DNA from: Terriglobia bacterium
GTDB lineage: Bacteria > Acidobacteriota > Terriglobia > Terriglobales > Acidobacteriaceae
Assembly: GCA_021325035.1 (NCBI GenBank)
Contig: JAJPHW010000024.1
Coordinates: 1-64,000 of the forward strand
DNA length: 64,000 nt
Reading direction: 5' to 3'
The stretch's first letter is position 1. Every line of letters begins with the position of its first letter. A program made the translations under genes and the position numbers. Below are positions 1 through 9,543 of this stretch, one piece after another. The notes below the pieces were generated by a model. That model was not told the origin of the DNA. It saw only the letters and a program-made list of their open reading frames with translations, and searched no databases.

Positions 1-1071
1 CAGGAAGCCCAACCCCGGCTTGGTGTCGCTTATAACATTAAGCGCACCAGCACCGTTCTCCGGGTTTCGTACGCACGAACGATGGAAACCCCCTTCAATG
101 AGAATCTGGTACTTTCCAACAACGGTTGCGCCAATCCGGTCTTAAATCCGCTTCTTGGGTGCACCGTGTCAGGTATAACTCCGTTTGTTCCAGGCTGGCG
201 CAATGAATTCCATGCTGGCCTGCAGCAAGCATTCGGAAAATATGTTGTGTTCTCAGGCGAATACATTTGGAAGTACACCCACAACGCTTATGACTTCAGC
301 GTGCTTGGTAACACACCAATCACATTTCCAATCGAATGGGATCGCTCGAAAATCCCCGGCTACGCAGGCCGCGTGAGCGTTCCCAATTTTCACGGCTTGT
401 CTGCCCTGGCCGTATTCTCAAGCGTGGCAGCGCGCTTCTTCACGCCGCAAATCGGAGGCGCAGGAGCGGTGCCTTCAGCCGCCTTGGCGGGCGCGGGCGT
501 GCCCTTCCGAATTGATCACGATGAAAAGTTCAACATGACCGCTCATCTTCAGTATCAACCGTGGAAGCGTGGCCCTTGGGCGGGGTTTAACTGGCGTTAT
601 GACAGCGGCTTGGTTGCCGGCCAGACGCCTTGCTATGGTGGCAATTGCGCGCAAACAACAACCCTCAACGGCCAGCCAGCGATCAACTTGACAGATTCAT
701 TCGGAACCCCATTAACCGCCGATCAGGAATTCGAAGCCGGTCTCTTTTGTGGATCGCAACGTGCGACCCCAACCACTCCCCTACCTTCGTCATGCCTGGC
801 ATCGCAGTTCGGTTCCACGCTTTTACAAGTACCTGCACCAAACACCGAGGACGACGACAAAAACCCGCCGCGGATCGCGTCGCGTAATCTGTTCGACGTC
901 TCTATCGGCCACGACAATCTCTTCCACGGCGACCGCTTTAAATGGAGCGCGCAACTTACTGCCATCAACATCACCAACAAATACGCGCTCTACAACTTCC
1001 TTTCCACCTTCAGCGGCACGCATTATGTGAGTCCGCGGGCGCTGACGATGCAAGTAGGCTTTCACTTCTAA
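1..1071 (+). CDS. TonB-dependent receptor, C-terminal part (5' end outside window)
   Basis: The frame is open from base 1, so the gene begins upstream; 356 residues are visible. The first codons read as beta-strand segments (LGVAYNIKRTSTVLRVSYAR) typical of an outer-membrane barrel. The rest alternates aromatic strands and long loops, and the last residues (MQVGFHF) end in the C-terminal phenylalanine used by the BAM machinery. Phrases such as EYIWKYTHNAYDFSVLG and FNWRYDSGLVAGQTP resemble the barrel of acidobacterial carboxypeptidase-regulatory/TonB receptors. The protein should import a large substrate across the outer membrane; the substrate cannot be told. It ends 63 bp from the convergent Crp-family gene, with a shared hairpin between them. 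Confidence 0.8.
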   Translation, partial: QEAQPRLGVAYNIKRTSTVLRVSYARTMETPFNENLVLSNNGCANPVLNPLLGCTVSGITPFVPGWRNEFHAGLQQAFGKYVVFSGEYIWKYTHNAYDFSVLGNTPITFPIEWDRSKIPGYAGRVSVPNFHGLSALAVFSSVAARFFTPQIGGAGAVPSAALAGAGVPFRIDHDEKFNMTAHLQYQPWKRGPWAGFNWRYDSGLVAGQTPCYGGNCAQTTTLNGQPAINLTDSFGTPLTADQEFEAGLFCGSQRATPTTPLPSSCLASQFGSTLLQVPAPNTEDDDKNPPRIASRNLFDVSIGHDNLFHGDRFKWSAQLTAINITNKYALYNFLSTFSGTHYVSPRALTMQVGFHF

Positions 1072-1081
1072 ACAGCAAAAC

Positions 1082-1118
1082 GTGGCGAGCGGGGAGGAAA
1101 TGAGTTTCCGCTCGCCAC
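1082..1118. terminator. hairpin between convergent genes
   Basis: A perfect 11-bp stem (GTGGCGAGCGG at 1082-1092, complement at 1108-1118) with a 15-nt loop sits between two convergent stop codons. On the minus strand it is followed by a short T-rich run, so it could terminate the Crp-family transcript and perhaps also the receptor transcript. Confidence 0.55.
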
Positions 1119-1133
1119 CAATGCTGCATCGGA

Positions 1134-2174
1134 TCATGCAGCCATTTCTTCGAGCGCACTGCGATTGCGAATCACCAGCATCGATCCCTCCAGCCGGATC
1201 AATTCCCGTTTCTTTAGATCTCCTAACAGGCGCGTGACTGTCTCTCTTGAGGCGCCGATCATTTGTGCCATCTCTTCGTGTGTAGCAGCCGCTCTAACGC
1301 GTAATTCGCTGTCGTTCGCTTGCTCTCGCTCCGTCACCCACGAAAGTAACAACCGCGCCAGTTTCCCCACGGAGGAGCGCGCCAGAATCAAATCATGAAT
1401 GTCCCGGTATGCTGCTTGAAATTCACGGCTGAGAACTTCCGTGGCATGCAGCCCGACCTCGGGGTTGGCGCGCATCAGTTGAATCAACGATTCGCGGTAC
1501 ACGAAATTCACCTGCGACGGCATGGATGTTTCTGCCGTCAGCTCATAAGGCTCCCCTGCAACCACAGCGCTCAAACCCAACACCGCACCGGGCTCAGCCA
1601 TTTTCAGAATCAGAACTTTGCCATCCCGGGATGTGGCCGAAAGCTTCACCCTGCCGGAGCACAAGATGAAAATGCCGCGCGGGGATTGTCCTTCGACAAA
1701 CAACAATGCGCCGCTCGGGTAAACCGTCAAATGGCTGTACATGTTTAATGATTTTGACCCTGCCTGTGATAAGTGACAGAACCAATCGTTCTTGTTCAGC
1801 TTGCAGGATACGCAACTCTCGCAGATTTCGAGCCCATAGGGAGTATTCATTTCATTTCCTTTTTTCGATTCTGGTAGCACACATAGCGTGTTCTCGGCCG
1901 TGGTTTCACGCAAATAAAACGGGCGCTGTCTGGTTAGGCTTGCTTGCGTCTTTGCTCCCAGAAGGAGATTCGCGCTGAGATTTTCTATTGTCTGGTCGCA
2001 AGAGCGCAGCGCCTGGATCAGATCCCAGCCCGCCGACGGATCAGCGCACTGTTGCCAGCGCAAGCCGCATGCAAACAGGTAGAGCAGGTAATCTCCGTCA
2101 GTCCGCTGCTCATGATTCTGTCCGGCAAATAGGCCGGGATTCGGTGTCGCTCGTACGATCTCGCAAAGTGGCAT
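1134..2174 (-). CDS. Crp/Fnr family transcriptional regulator with unusual N-terminal extension
   Basis: The C-terminal 238 residues (from an internal ATG at 1850) form a complete Crp/Fnr regulator: a cyclic-nucleotide-type effector domain (PSGALLFVEGQSPRGIFILC...), a dimer helix and a Crp winged helix (THEEMAQMIGASRETVTRLL). Four cysteines precede the effector domain in the pattern C-x2-C-x2-C-x8-C, which recalls an Fe-S cluster ligand set, though spacing differs from E. coli FNR. The frame stays open for 108 codons upstream to an ATG at 2174. Both starts have purine-rich sites: AGGAG before 2174 and AGGAAA before 1850. The extension has normal codon use and protein-like composition but I recognise no domain. 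The shorter start gives the usual family length; the longer is kept here because it also looks coding. Confidence 0.8.
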   Translation of the reverse strand: MPLCEIVRATPNPGLFAGQNHEQRTDGDYLLYLFACGLRWQQCADPSAGWDLIQALRSCDQTIENLSANLLLGAKTQASLTRQRPFYLRETTAENTLCVLPESKKGNEMNTPYGLEICESCVSCKLNKNDWFCHLSQAGSKSLNMYSHLTVYPSGALLFVEGQSPRGIFILCSGRVKLSATSRDGKVLILKMAEPGAVLGLSAVVAGEPYELTAETSMPSQVNFVYRESLIQLMRANPEVGLHATEVLSREFQAAYRDIHDLILARSSVGKLARLLLSWVTEREQANDSELRVRAAATHEEMAQMIGASRETVTRLLGDLKKRELIRLEGSMLVIRNRSALEEMAA

Positions 2175-2364
2175 GCGTTCTCGCTCCTGAGCTTACGTTC
2201 CTAATACAGGGGAGGGTGGTTAGTGGCAGGCAATTTACATTCCAGAATTTTGGCTTGCAGGTGATTGATAATACGAGATTTTATTCATTACTACTGACGG
2301 TAGAACGTCATCCTGCCGAAGAAGTGTCCCTCAAAAGTAGCTAGTATGAATTCTGGTAGGAATT

Positions 2365-4917
2365 TCAATTCTCATATTCTTGGCGGTCAATGCCCATTTT
2401 TTGCATGCGGGATTGCAATGTGGTGCGTTTCAATCCCAAACGCGCGGCGGCCCCATTCAAACCGGCAATGACTCCCCCGCTCTCCCGAAGAGCCCGAACA
2501 ATATGCTCCCGTTGCATGCTCTCAAGTGTTCCCTCCCCAGGCATCCGATGATCCGTATTTCTTAGCTCAGGAAATGCTACATGCAAAGTATCGTCGTGAC
2601 TCAGAATGACGGAGCGTTCGATAAAGTTCTCGAGTTCACGTATATTGCCGCGCCAATGCCAGTTGCATAAAGCATTCATGGTAGCGATGGGGATATATGA
2701 AATCTTTTTCCCCATTCGTTGGGAGAATTTTTGCACGAAGTGTTGCACCAGCAGTGGAATATCGCCGGTGCGATCTCGTAATGGCGGAGCCGTAATCGGA
2801 AACACATTCAACCGGTAATACAGGTCGCTTCGATATTCATGGTCTGCAACGCTTCTCTCCAAATCTTTGTTGGTTGCGGCGATGATACGCACATTTACCC
2901 GAATAGTTTTTGTGCCCCCAAGCCGTTCAAATTCCTGATCTTGTAAAACCCGTAACAGTTTTGGCTGCAATTCTAAAGGGATGTCGCCAACCTCATCTAG
3001 AAAAAGCGTTCCTTTATCGGCCATTTCAAGGCGCCCGATCTTCTGACTGACTGCGCTGGTGAACGCGCCTTTTTCGTGGCCAAACAGTTCACTTTCCAGC
3101 AACCCTGTTGGAATCGCGGCGCAATTCAGTTTGATAAAAGCGCCTGCGGAGCGTGCGCTCATTTTGTGAACCGCCCGCGCAATCAATTCTTTACCCGTGC
3201 CGGTCTCGCCAAGAATTAGCACCGCCGCGTCGGTCGGGGCCACTGTGGCCACCTGGCTTAGGATTCGCTTGAGACTCGGGCTCTCTCCGATGATCTCTGT
3301 GAAATCTGGATTGGTGCGGACTTCCGGCAATTCAGCGATTTTTTCTTTTTTGAGCTTTTTTGTTAACTGAAGAAGGTTCCCTTCTGTCCGTTCATAATCG
3401 AGTGTGGCGGCGACTTGCATCGCAATCTGTTTCAACATTGCAATATCCGTTGGCCTGAATGCGTCCGTTGTCCGGCTGCACAATACCAGCGCGCCCAATT
3501 TCACCTCACCATGAATAATGGGAATCGCACAGGCGGTACGAATACCTCGCTCCAATTTGTATCGAATGGCGGGAGAGTCAATCGCCTGAAGATCGTCCAG
3601 GGTAAAAATAGCGGCGTCTCCTCGACCGAATGCGGCCCCAGATAGCGATTGATGAAACGGCACCTTTGTCCCGGTGATATCGTCAGCCCAATCAAAATCC
3701 AACGAATGAATGGAAAAAGAGTGACTTGCCTTGTCATAGAGCGACAGACCGACGGAGTCAGGTTGCATGAGCTCGCGAATGGTCTTGGCCACTTGAGGAA
3801 ATGCATCCCGGACTTGTTGGGTCGTACTTAGCGCGCTGCCGACATCCATCAAAGCCTTTAAACGTTGCTTTTCGCTTTGCAAACTTTCGACTTTGGCTTG
3901 CGCGCGATTGCGGTCAAGCGCCATGGCAATTTGAGCTGCTATTTGTTCGAGAATTTCAATTCGGCGGGAAGGAAAAGCGTTGGGGTCGCAGCTACCTAAA
4001 TTCAGCGCACCTAACTTGGTCACTCCAACCATCAAAGGAATTGAGCATATCGCAGAGATGCCTTCCTTGATCAAAACTGGCACATGCGTTCCCTGTATCT
4101 TGCGCATTTCATCGAGGTACAACACCTTCGTGCGTCCGGAGGAAAACGCGGGGTAAGCCAGAGATTCTTCAAAAGGTACGCTGGTGCCAGATGGAACAAT
4201 CTTGTCCACGATTGGCGACTGGATGCCATAAATGCAAAAAGATTTCGACGCCTCGTCGCCAACAGCCAAAGAAATCAAATCGGGAGACAGTACATTGCGA
4301 ATCGCTGCTGCAATAGCAGAAAAGGCTTCTGCAATGTTCGTTGTCGTACTTAAGGCCTTACTTACATCAAGCATCATTTGCAAACGTCCTCGTTCATGGT
4401 CGAGGGTGTCCTGCGCCACCAGGCGTTCGATTCCGACTGTGATCGGCGCGGTATAATCCCGCAAAAGTTGCGCATCGGCCTCACTAAAAGCTGCCGTTGC
4501 ATCGCTTCCAACGCCCAAAATGCCTAGAGGACGCGTAATGCCATTAATAGGCCACAAGCAATAGGACTTTACTCCCTTACCTTGCATGACTTCCTGGCAC
4601 ACTGGATAGTCGGAGGCAAACGCATTGTTAGGGGCGATGAACACGCGTTGATGCTCCATGCAGCAACTGCTGGGACAGGCGCTGGCTTCAACTTCCAGCG
4701 GCGGTGGTGCATCCTGATCCATCCGCCAAACGCGTACGTTCATGGTGTTTTTTTCTACGTCGTGTAATGAGACAATAAAAAACTCAAAAGGCAAGAGCGT
4801 GCGAAGTCTCTGGCTAAGGTCCACGCACAAATCTGGCAGATTGTTGTGGCGTGCAAGAAGGTCGAGCATCGTGGCCCGGTCCTCAGCTGTGTGGGTGTAT
4901 TTCTTCGGGTCTAACAT
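2365..4917 (-). CDS. sigma-54-dependent transcriptional activator with three GAF domains (FhlA-like)
   Basis: The product of 850 residues has three GAF-type sensory modules (roughly 15-190, 195-360, 370-535), then an AAA+ sigma-54 activator domain with Walker A GETGTGKE, sigma-54 contact loop GAFTSA (consensus GAFTGA, so one substitution), Walker B GTLFLDEVGD, and a Fis-type helix-turn-helix at the end (AAARLGLKRTTLQSRM). It should respond to a small ligand or redox signal and open sigma-54 promoters. The ATG at 4917 is chosen because CAGGAGT lies seven bases upstream; the frame extends 45 codons further but that part looks non-coding. No phospho-receiver is present, so it is not a classical two-component regulator. 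Its target genes are not evident nearby. Confidence 0.9.
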   Translation of the reverse strand: MLDPKKYTHTAEDRATMLDLLARHNNLPDLCVDLSQRLRTLLPFEFFIVSLHDVEKNTMNVRVWRMDQDAPPPLEVEASACPSSCCMEHQRVFIAPNNAFASDYPVCQEVMQGKGVKSYCLWPINGITRPLGILGVGSDATAAFSEADAQLLRDYTAPITVGIERLVAQDTLDHERGRLQMMLDVSKALSTTTNIAEAFSAIAAAIRNVLSPDLISLAVGDEASKSFCIYGIQSPIVDKIVPSGTSVPFEESLAYPAFSSGRTKVLYLDEMRKIQGTHVPVLIKEGISAICSIPLMVGVTKLGALNLGSCDPNAFPSRRIEILEQIAAQIAMALDRNRAQAKVESLQSEKQRLKALMDVGSALSTTQQVRDAFPQVAKTIRELMQPDSVGLSLYDKASHSFSIHSLDFDWADDITGTKVPFHQSLSGAAFGRGDAAIFTLDDLQAIDSPAIRYKLERGIRTACAIPIIHGEVKLGALVLCSRTTDAFRPTDIAMLKQIAMQVAATLDYERTEGNLLQLTKKLKKEKIAELPEVRTNPDFTEIIGESPSLKRILSQVATVAPTDAAVLILGETGTGKELIARAVHKMSARSAGAFIKLNCAAIPTGLLESELFGHEKGAFTSAVSQKIGRLEMADKGTLFLDEVGDIPLELQPKLLRVLQDQEFERLGGTKTIRVNVRIIAATNKDLERSVADHEYRSDLYYRLNVFPITAPPLRDRTGDIPLLVQHFVQKFSQRMGKKISYIPIATMNALCNWHWRGNIRELENFIERSVILSHDDTLHVAFPELRNTDHRMPGEGTLESMQREHIVRALRESGGVIAGLNGAAARLGLKRTTLQSRMQKMGIDRQEYEN

Positions 4918-5319
4918 CCAATAGACTCCTGACAAGAAAAAAATGGGGCTCAATTTTCCTGAAGATATCCAGATTGAATTCCCAGAGAATTTGAAAAAGA
5001 ATTGCGAATTGCAATATTTGCAAAGACTTACAGATGGTAAAGGAATCTTCACCTAAGGATTGAAGCACGGACACACTTTTACTTCGAGTGATGCGGTGAC
5101 GCACCGGAGACGAATTATTTACGAAGCGGCAACACTTGTACATTGCGCGAGCATGACCTTACTACCCCCTCGGGCAAAGCACAGTAGCATCTAAATTGGG
5201 TTCTAAACCAAGCCCACATGCAATTGCAAGCCTTTATTTTATTCTGATGAAAATTTTATTGCCTAAACACTCGAGAGTTAGTTCGGAAGTTTAAGCTGCC
5301 TATGCGCTAGCATAGTGAC
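4918..5319. other. 402-bp divergent intergenic region
   Basis: This A+T-rich stretch separates the sigma-54 activator from the divergent small gene. It must hold both promoters. I see no convincing sigma-54 -24/-12 element, no terminator and no further gene. Confidence 0.5.
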
Positions 5320-5568
5320 ATGGCCCGGGGCTGGGAGAGCAAATCAGTCGAAGATCAACAAGCTGAAGCAGCGGCAGAACGAAAGCTACCAAAAGCCCGG
5401 CTCACTTCCGAAGAAATCCATCGGCAACAACAAATTCAGGGACTGAAACTCTCGAAGCAACGGGTAGAACAGCAGTTACAGTCGGTTCAAAGCCCGCAAC
5501 ACCGGGAAATGCTGCTTCTCGCGCTTGCTGATCTGGAGAGCCGGCTATCATCACTATGCAAAGAATGA
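5320..5568 (+). CDS. small conserved helical protein, unknown function
   Basis: An 82-residue protein rich in Glu, Gln, Arg and Lys, predicted to be one or two long helices (heptad-like stretch from about 28 to 80). It begins MARGWESKSVEDQQ, a start I associate with a short hypothetical protein common in Acidobacteriota; this is recollection, not a search. There is no membrane segment or catalytic motif. It stands alone between a divergent regulator and the hybrid kinase gene 97 bp downstream. A strong ribosome-binding site is not visible before the ATG. Confidence 0.7.
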   Translation: MARGWESKSVEDQQAEAAAERKLPKARLTSEEIHRQQQIQGLKLSKQRVEQQLQSVQSPQHREMLLLALADLESRLSSLCKE

Positions 5569-5665
5569 ATGAAACGCCCGCCGATAAACTCCTATATTTT
5601 GGGTAGCAGCGTTCCCCTAATTGGGCTAGAATTCGTTGCTGTAACCCTGCAAGCGCAAGAACCGC

Positions 5666-7324
5666 ATGACCCTCGCGAAAGAACCTACAGTTCCCGATTT
5701 TCGTATCTTGTTCGAATCCTCTCCGGGCTTATATCTAGTACTTGTGCCTGACTTCACGATTGTCGCCGTGACCGAGAACTATCTTTCTGCGACGATGACG
5801 CAGCGAGATGCGATTCTCGGTCGAGGAATTTTTGATGTTTTCCCGGACAATCCCAATGATCCAACCGCTACTGGCGTTAGTAATTTGAGGTCTTCCTTGG
5901 AACACGTCCGAAATAACCGCATTCCTGACGTCATGCCATTGCAAAAATATGATATTCGCCGTCCCGAGTCTGAAGGAGGAATGTTTGAAGAACGCTATTG
6001 GAGTCCGGTCAATACTCCTGTGCTGACCAAAGATGGAGAGCTTCTCTACATCATTCATCGCGTGGAAGATGTGACCGACTTCGTCCGCCTTAAACAATTT
6101 GGTACCGAACAACAGCAACTTACCCACGAGCTGCAAACCCGCACCGACCACATGGAGGCGGAAATTTATCTCCGCTCGCAAGAATTGGAAGAAGCGAACC
6201 GCAACAGACTAGCAGCGCTGGGAAGACTTTCCGGAGGAATTGCCCACGACTTCAATAATCTTCTCGGCGTAATTTTGGGCTATGCCCGTCTTCTTCAAGA
6301 TGAAAATCAAACAGACACGCGCCTGAACAAGGCGCTCGACAGCATCGTACACGCGGCAGAGAATGCTTCAGGATTGACCCGGCAACTGCTGGCATACAGC
6401 CGTCAGCAAGTGCTTGAGCCCAAAATCCTCAATTTGAATGACATTGTTAAAAAGATTGAACCGCTCATCCGGCGATTAATCGGGGAAAACATAGAATTCC
6501 AGACTTCTCTTGATTCCGGACTTGGGAAAATCAAGGCAGATCCAGGCCAGATCGAGCAAGTCATTATGAATCTGGCCATCAACGCGCGGGATGCCATGCC
6601 GCAGGGCGGCAAATTAATTGTCGAGACGTCAAATCACGATCTCGACGAATCTTATATTTCACAACATCCAGGAGTTGCACGTGGGCCGTACGTGCTGCTC
6701 TCCGTGTCAGATACTGGCACAGGTATTGATCCAAGTGCGAAAGAACGTATCTTTGAACCTTTTTTTACTACCAAAGAAATGGGCAAAGGCACAGGATTGG
6801 GCTTGTCGACCGTCCAGGGAATCGTCAAGCAAAGTGACGGTCATATCTGGGTTTACAGCGAGTTAGGGCACGGTACAAATTTTAAGATTTACTTCCCTAC
6901 GACGGAGGAAAGCGCAAAGACGGCTTCCTCCGTAGAAGCAAAACCTTATATTGCAAGAGGTTCAGAAACAGTTCTTCTTGTAGAAGATCAATCTTCTCTT
7001 CGCGAACTCATCACAACCATGCTTGAACGAGATGGTTACAAAGTTTTAGCTGCGGAGACACCTGCAAAGGGACTTGAATTCGCGGGCACGTATAACGGAA
7101 CGATTCATCTCCTTATCACTGATGTCATCTTGCCGGAAATGAATGGGCGGGCTTTCGCTGAACGACTTGCGGGTTCGAGACATGCGATCAAAGTACTCTT
7201 TATTTCGGCATATACGGAAAACATTATGGTCCAACAAGGAACGCTGCCGGGCGGAACTGCCTTTCTGCAAAAACCCTTCACACACGAAGCGTTGCGCAGG
7301 AAAGTCCGGGAAGTACTGGATTAA
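5666..7324 (+). CDS. PAS hybrid sensor histidine kinase with C-terminal receiver domain
   Basis: The 552-residue product has no membrane segment. In order: a PAS-like sensory domain (about 10-140, starting DFRILFESSPGLYLVL), a short coiled coil (145-185), a HisKA domain with phospho-accepting His near residue 194 in GGIAHDFNNLLG, an HATPase with N box INARDAMPQGG and G boxes DTGTGID and GTGLGL, and a receiver (about 430-550) with acidic VEDQ and phospho-Asp in LLITDVILPEMNG. It should sense a cytoplasmic signal and shuttle phosphate to its own receiver and probably a separate phosphotransfer protein. No output gene is adjacent. The start is weakly supported by a ribosome site, but the PAS homology begins just after it. 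Confidence 0.92.
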   Translation: MTLAKEPTVPDFRILFESSPGLYLVLVPDFTIVAVTENYLSATMTQRDAILGRGIFDVFPDNPNDPTATGVSNLRSSLEHVRNNRIPDVMPLQKYDIRRPESEGGMFEERYWSPVNTPVLTKDGELLYIIHRVEDVTDFVRLKQFGTEQQQLTHELQTRTDHMEAEIYLRSQELEEANRNRLAALGRLSGGIAHDFNNLLGVILGYARLLQDENQTDTRLNKALDSIVHAAENASGLTRQLLAYSRQQVLEPKILNLNDIVKKIEPLIRRLIGENIEFQTSLDSGLGKIKADPGQIEQVIMNLAINARDAMPQGGKLIVETSNHDLDESYISQHPGVARGPYVLLSVSDTGTGIDPSAKERIFEPFFTTKEMGKGTGLGLSTVQGIVKQSDGHIWVYSELGHGTNFKIYFPTTEESAKTASSVEAKPYIARGSETVLLVEDQSSLRELITTMLERDGYKVLAAETPAKGLEFAGTYNGTIHLLITDVILPEMNGRAFAERLAGSRHAIKVLFISAYTENIMVQQGTLPGGTAFLQKPFTHEALRRKVREVLD

Positions 7325-7377
7325 GCCTGCAAACTCAGCAACAAACCAGGGTAATCTCGCCCTTATTCTCACTCACG

Positions 7378-7383
7378 TATAAT
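7378..7383 (+). promoter_or_regulatory. candidate -10 element giving a leaderless purS transcript
   Basis: A perfect TATAAT lies so that the expected +1 (seven bases after its last T) falls on the A of the purS ATG at 7390. There is no Shine-Dalgarno sequence before that ATG and no recognisable -35 hexamer at 16-18 bp. Confidence 0.45.
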
Positions 7384-7389
7384 CGTTAT

Positions 7390-7632
7390 ATGAAGGCTTA
7401 TGTCTATGTGTCGCTGAAGAAGAGCGTCCTGGACCCACAGGGCAAGACCATCCACGGCGCATTGCAGAAAATGGGCTATAAGGGGCTGGACGGCGTTCGG
7501 CAAGGCAAGTATTTTGAGCTCGATTTAGCCAGCAGCTTGACAAAACCTGAGGCAGAAGCAGAAGTCACTCGCATTGCCAGCACCGTGCTCACCAATCCGG
7601 TGATCGAAGAGTTCCAGATCAAAGTCGAGTAA
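7390..7632 (+). CDS. purS: phosphoribosylformylglycinamidine synthase subunit PurS
   Basis: The 80-residue product matches the small PurS subunit, with the conserved opening KAYVYVSLKKSVLDPQGKT and the central GVRQGKYFELDL and ending VIEEFQIKV. PurS bridges PurQ and PurL in the multi-subunit FGAM synthase of purine synthesis, carrying ammonia between glutaminase and synthase. The usual neighbours purQ and purL are not in this window. The next gene is glmS, another glutamine-dependent enzyme, 36 bp downstream, so the two may be co-transcribed. Translation may be leaderless (see the -10 element directly upstream). Confidence 0.93.
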   Translation: MKAYVYVSLKKSVLDPQGKTIHGALQKMGYKGLDGVRQGKYFELDLASSLTKPEAEAEVTRIASTVLTNPVIEEFQIKVE

Positions 7633-7668
7633 ATGCAGGTCGAGTAAATTCGGGGGCGAAGTTTTCGT

Positions 7669-9543
7669 ATGTGCGGCATTGTCGGTTACGTCGGGAAAAA
7701 ATCAGTTGTACCGGTAATCATCGAGGGTCTCCGCAAGCTGGAGTATCGCGGCTATGATTCTGCCGGCATCGCAGTCTGCGGCAATGGTGAGGGACTACAA
7801 GTACGCCGTGCGGAAGGCAAGCTGCGCAATCTCGACGAAGTCATCCGGCAAAACCCACTCGATGGCACTTACGGAATCGGCCACACCCGCTGGGCGACGC
7901 ACGGGCGGCCCAGTGAAGAAAATGCTCATCCTCTACGCGACTGCACCGGACGCATTGTTGTGGTGCACAACGGCATCGTTGAGAACTACGTCGCGCTCAA
8001 GAAAAAGTTGATTGAGGAAGGCCACAAGTTCGTCACCGAAACCGATACGGAAGTTATCGCTCATCTGGTTGAAAAGTTTTACCTCAAGCATGAGAACGGC
8101 GGCAGACCATCTTTAGAAGAAGCAGTTCGCAAGACCGTAAAAATGCTTAACGGCGTCTTCGCTCTTGGCGTGATCGCCGTAGATGAGCCCAACAAAATTG
8201 TAGCCGCTCGCAACGGTCCTCCAGCCGTGATCGGCTTGGGTAATGACGAATATTTTGTCGCTTCCGATGTCCCCGCAATTCTCTATCACACGCGCGATTT
8301 ATTTTTCCTCGCCGATGGCGATCTCGCGGTCATCACTCCCGCAGGCGTACAACTAACCGATTTTGACGGACGCCCGATTCGCCGCGAAGTGCAGCACGTC
8401 ACCTGGGACCCCATCATGGCGGAAAAGGGCGGCTTCAAGCACTTCATGCTCAAAGAGATTTACGAGCAGCCGCGTGCGGTCCGCGACACCACGTTGGGCC
8501 GCATTTCGCAGGAAACCGGACAAGTATTCCTCGATGAAATGCAGATCAGCGAAGCCGAATTCAAAGCGGCGAAGAAAATCAACATAGAAGCGTGCGGCAC
8601 GAGCTGGCACGCGGGACTCGCCGGCAAGTTCATGATTGAAAGCCTGGCGAGGGTTCCGGTGGAAGTCGATTATGCCAGTGAGTGGCGTTATCGCGATCCG
8701 ATTGTCGGCTCCGACGAAATTACAGTCGTGATTTCGCAATCCGGCGAAACCGCCGACACGATTGCAGCGCAGCGCGAAGCCAAAGCTAAAGGCTCCAAAA
8801 CGCTGGCCATTTGCAACGTGGTCGGTTCGATGATCACGCGTGAAGCTTCGGGAACGATTTACACTCACGCCGGACCGGAGATTGGCGTGGCCTCGACAAA
8901 AGCATTCACGGCACAGCTCACTGCGCTTTATTTATTTTCTCTGTATCTCGCACAGGTTCGTGGGGCGATGAGCAAAGAGCAGGCGACGGAAGCGGTCTAT
9001 GAACTCACCCGCATGCCGGCCAAACTTGAGCAGCTTCTCACTCGCGACGAACAATGCGAAGAGTTGGCCAAGCTGTATGTTCGCGCGCACGATTTTCTCT
9101 TTCTGGGACGCGGCATACACTATCCCATCGCACTGGAAGGCGCACTCAAACTGAAAGAAATTTCTTACATTCACGCCGAGGGCTATCCCGCAGGGGAGAT
9201 GAAGCATGGGCCTAATGCGCTGATTGATGAGAATTTGCCAGTCGTCATTATTGCCACACGCGATCCCAAGAGCGAGCTTTCCATGATTCGCTATGAGAAG
9301 ACGATGTCAAATCTCAAGGAAGTAAAAGCGCGATCGGGAAGGGTGATCGCCATTGCCACCGAAGGCGACGAAGAAATCAAAGATGCCGCCGATCACGTGC
9401 TCTATATTCCTGCCGCACCGGAAGAGTTGGCGCCGATTCTGGAAATTGTTCCGCTGCAACTGCTCGCCTATCACATCGCCGTCCGCCGCGGATGCGATGT
9501 GGACCAGCCAAGAAATTTGGCGAAGTCCGTCACGGTCGAGTAA
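7669..9543 (+). CDS. glmS: glutamine--fructose-6-phosphate aminotransferase (isomerizing)
   Basis: The 624-residue protein is full length for GlmS. It starts MCGIVGYVG, giving the catalytic N-terminal Cys after Met removal; the glutaminase domain contains GHTRWATHG. Two SIS sugar-isomerase domains follow (TSWHAG and SQSGETADT in the first; [25 protein letters not shown] in the second, with GEMKHGP), and the conserved end [15 protein letters not shown] is present. It makes glucosamine-6-phosphate for peptidoglycan and lipopolysaccharide. No glmS ribozyme is visible in the short 36-bp gap upstream. Its stop codon directly abuts that of the convergent gene at 9544. Confidence 0.97.
   Translation: MCGIVGYVGKKSVVPVIIEGLRKLEYRGYDSAGIAVCGNGEGLQVRRAEGKLRNLDEVIRQNPLDGTYGIGHTRWATHGRPSEENAHPLRDCTGRIVVVHNGIVENYVALKKKLIEEGHKFVTETDTEVIAHLVEKFYLKHENGGRPSLEEAVRKTVKMLNGVFALGVIAVDEPNKIVAARNGPPAVIGLGNDEYFVASDVPAILYHTRDLFFLADGDLAVITPAGVQLTDFDGRPIRREVQHVTWDPIMAEKGGFKHFMLKEIYEQPRAVRDTTLGRISQETGQVFLDEMQISEAEFKAAKKINIEACGTSWHAGLAGKFMIESLARVPVEVDYASEWRYRDPIVGSDEITVVISQSGETADTIAAQREAKAKGSKTLAICNVVGSMITREASGTIYTHAGPEIGVASTKAFTAQLTALYLFSLYLAQVRGAMSKEQATEAVYELTRMPAKLEQLLTRDEQCEELAKLYVRAHDFLFLGRGIHYPIALEGALKLKEISYIHAEGYPAGEMKHGPNALIDENLPVVIIATRDPKSELSMIRYEKTMSNLKEVKARSGRVIAIATEGDEEIKDAADHVLYIPAAPEELAPILEIVPLQLLAYHIAVRRGCDVDQPRNLAKSVTVE

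Noticed and set aside
7633-7668. glmS ribozyme upstream of glmS
   Set aside because: The gap to purS is only 36 bp, too short for the ribozyme core.
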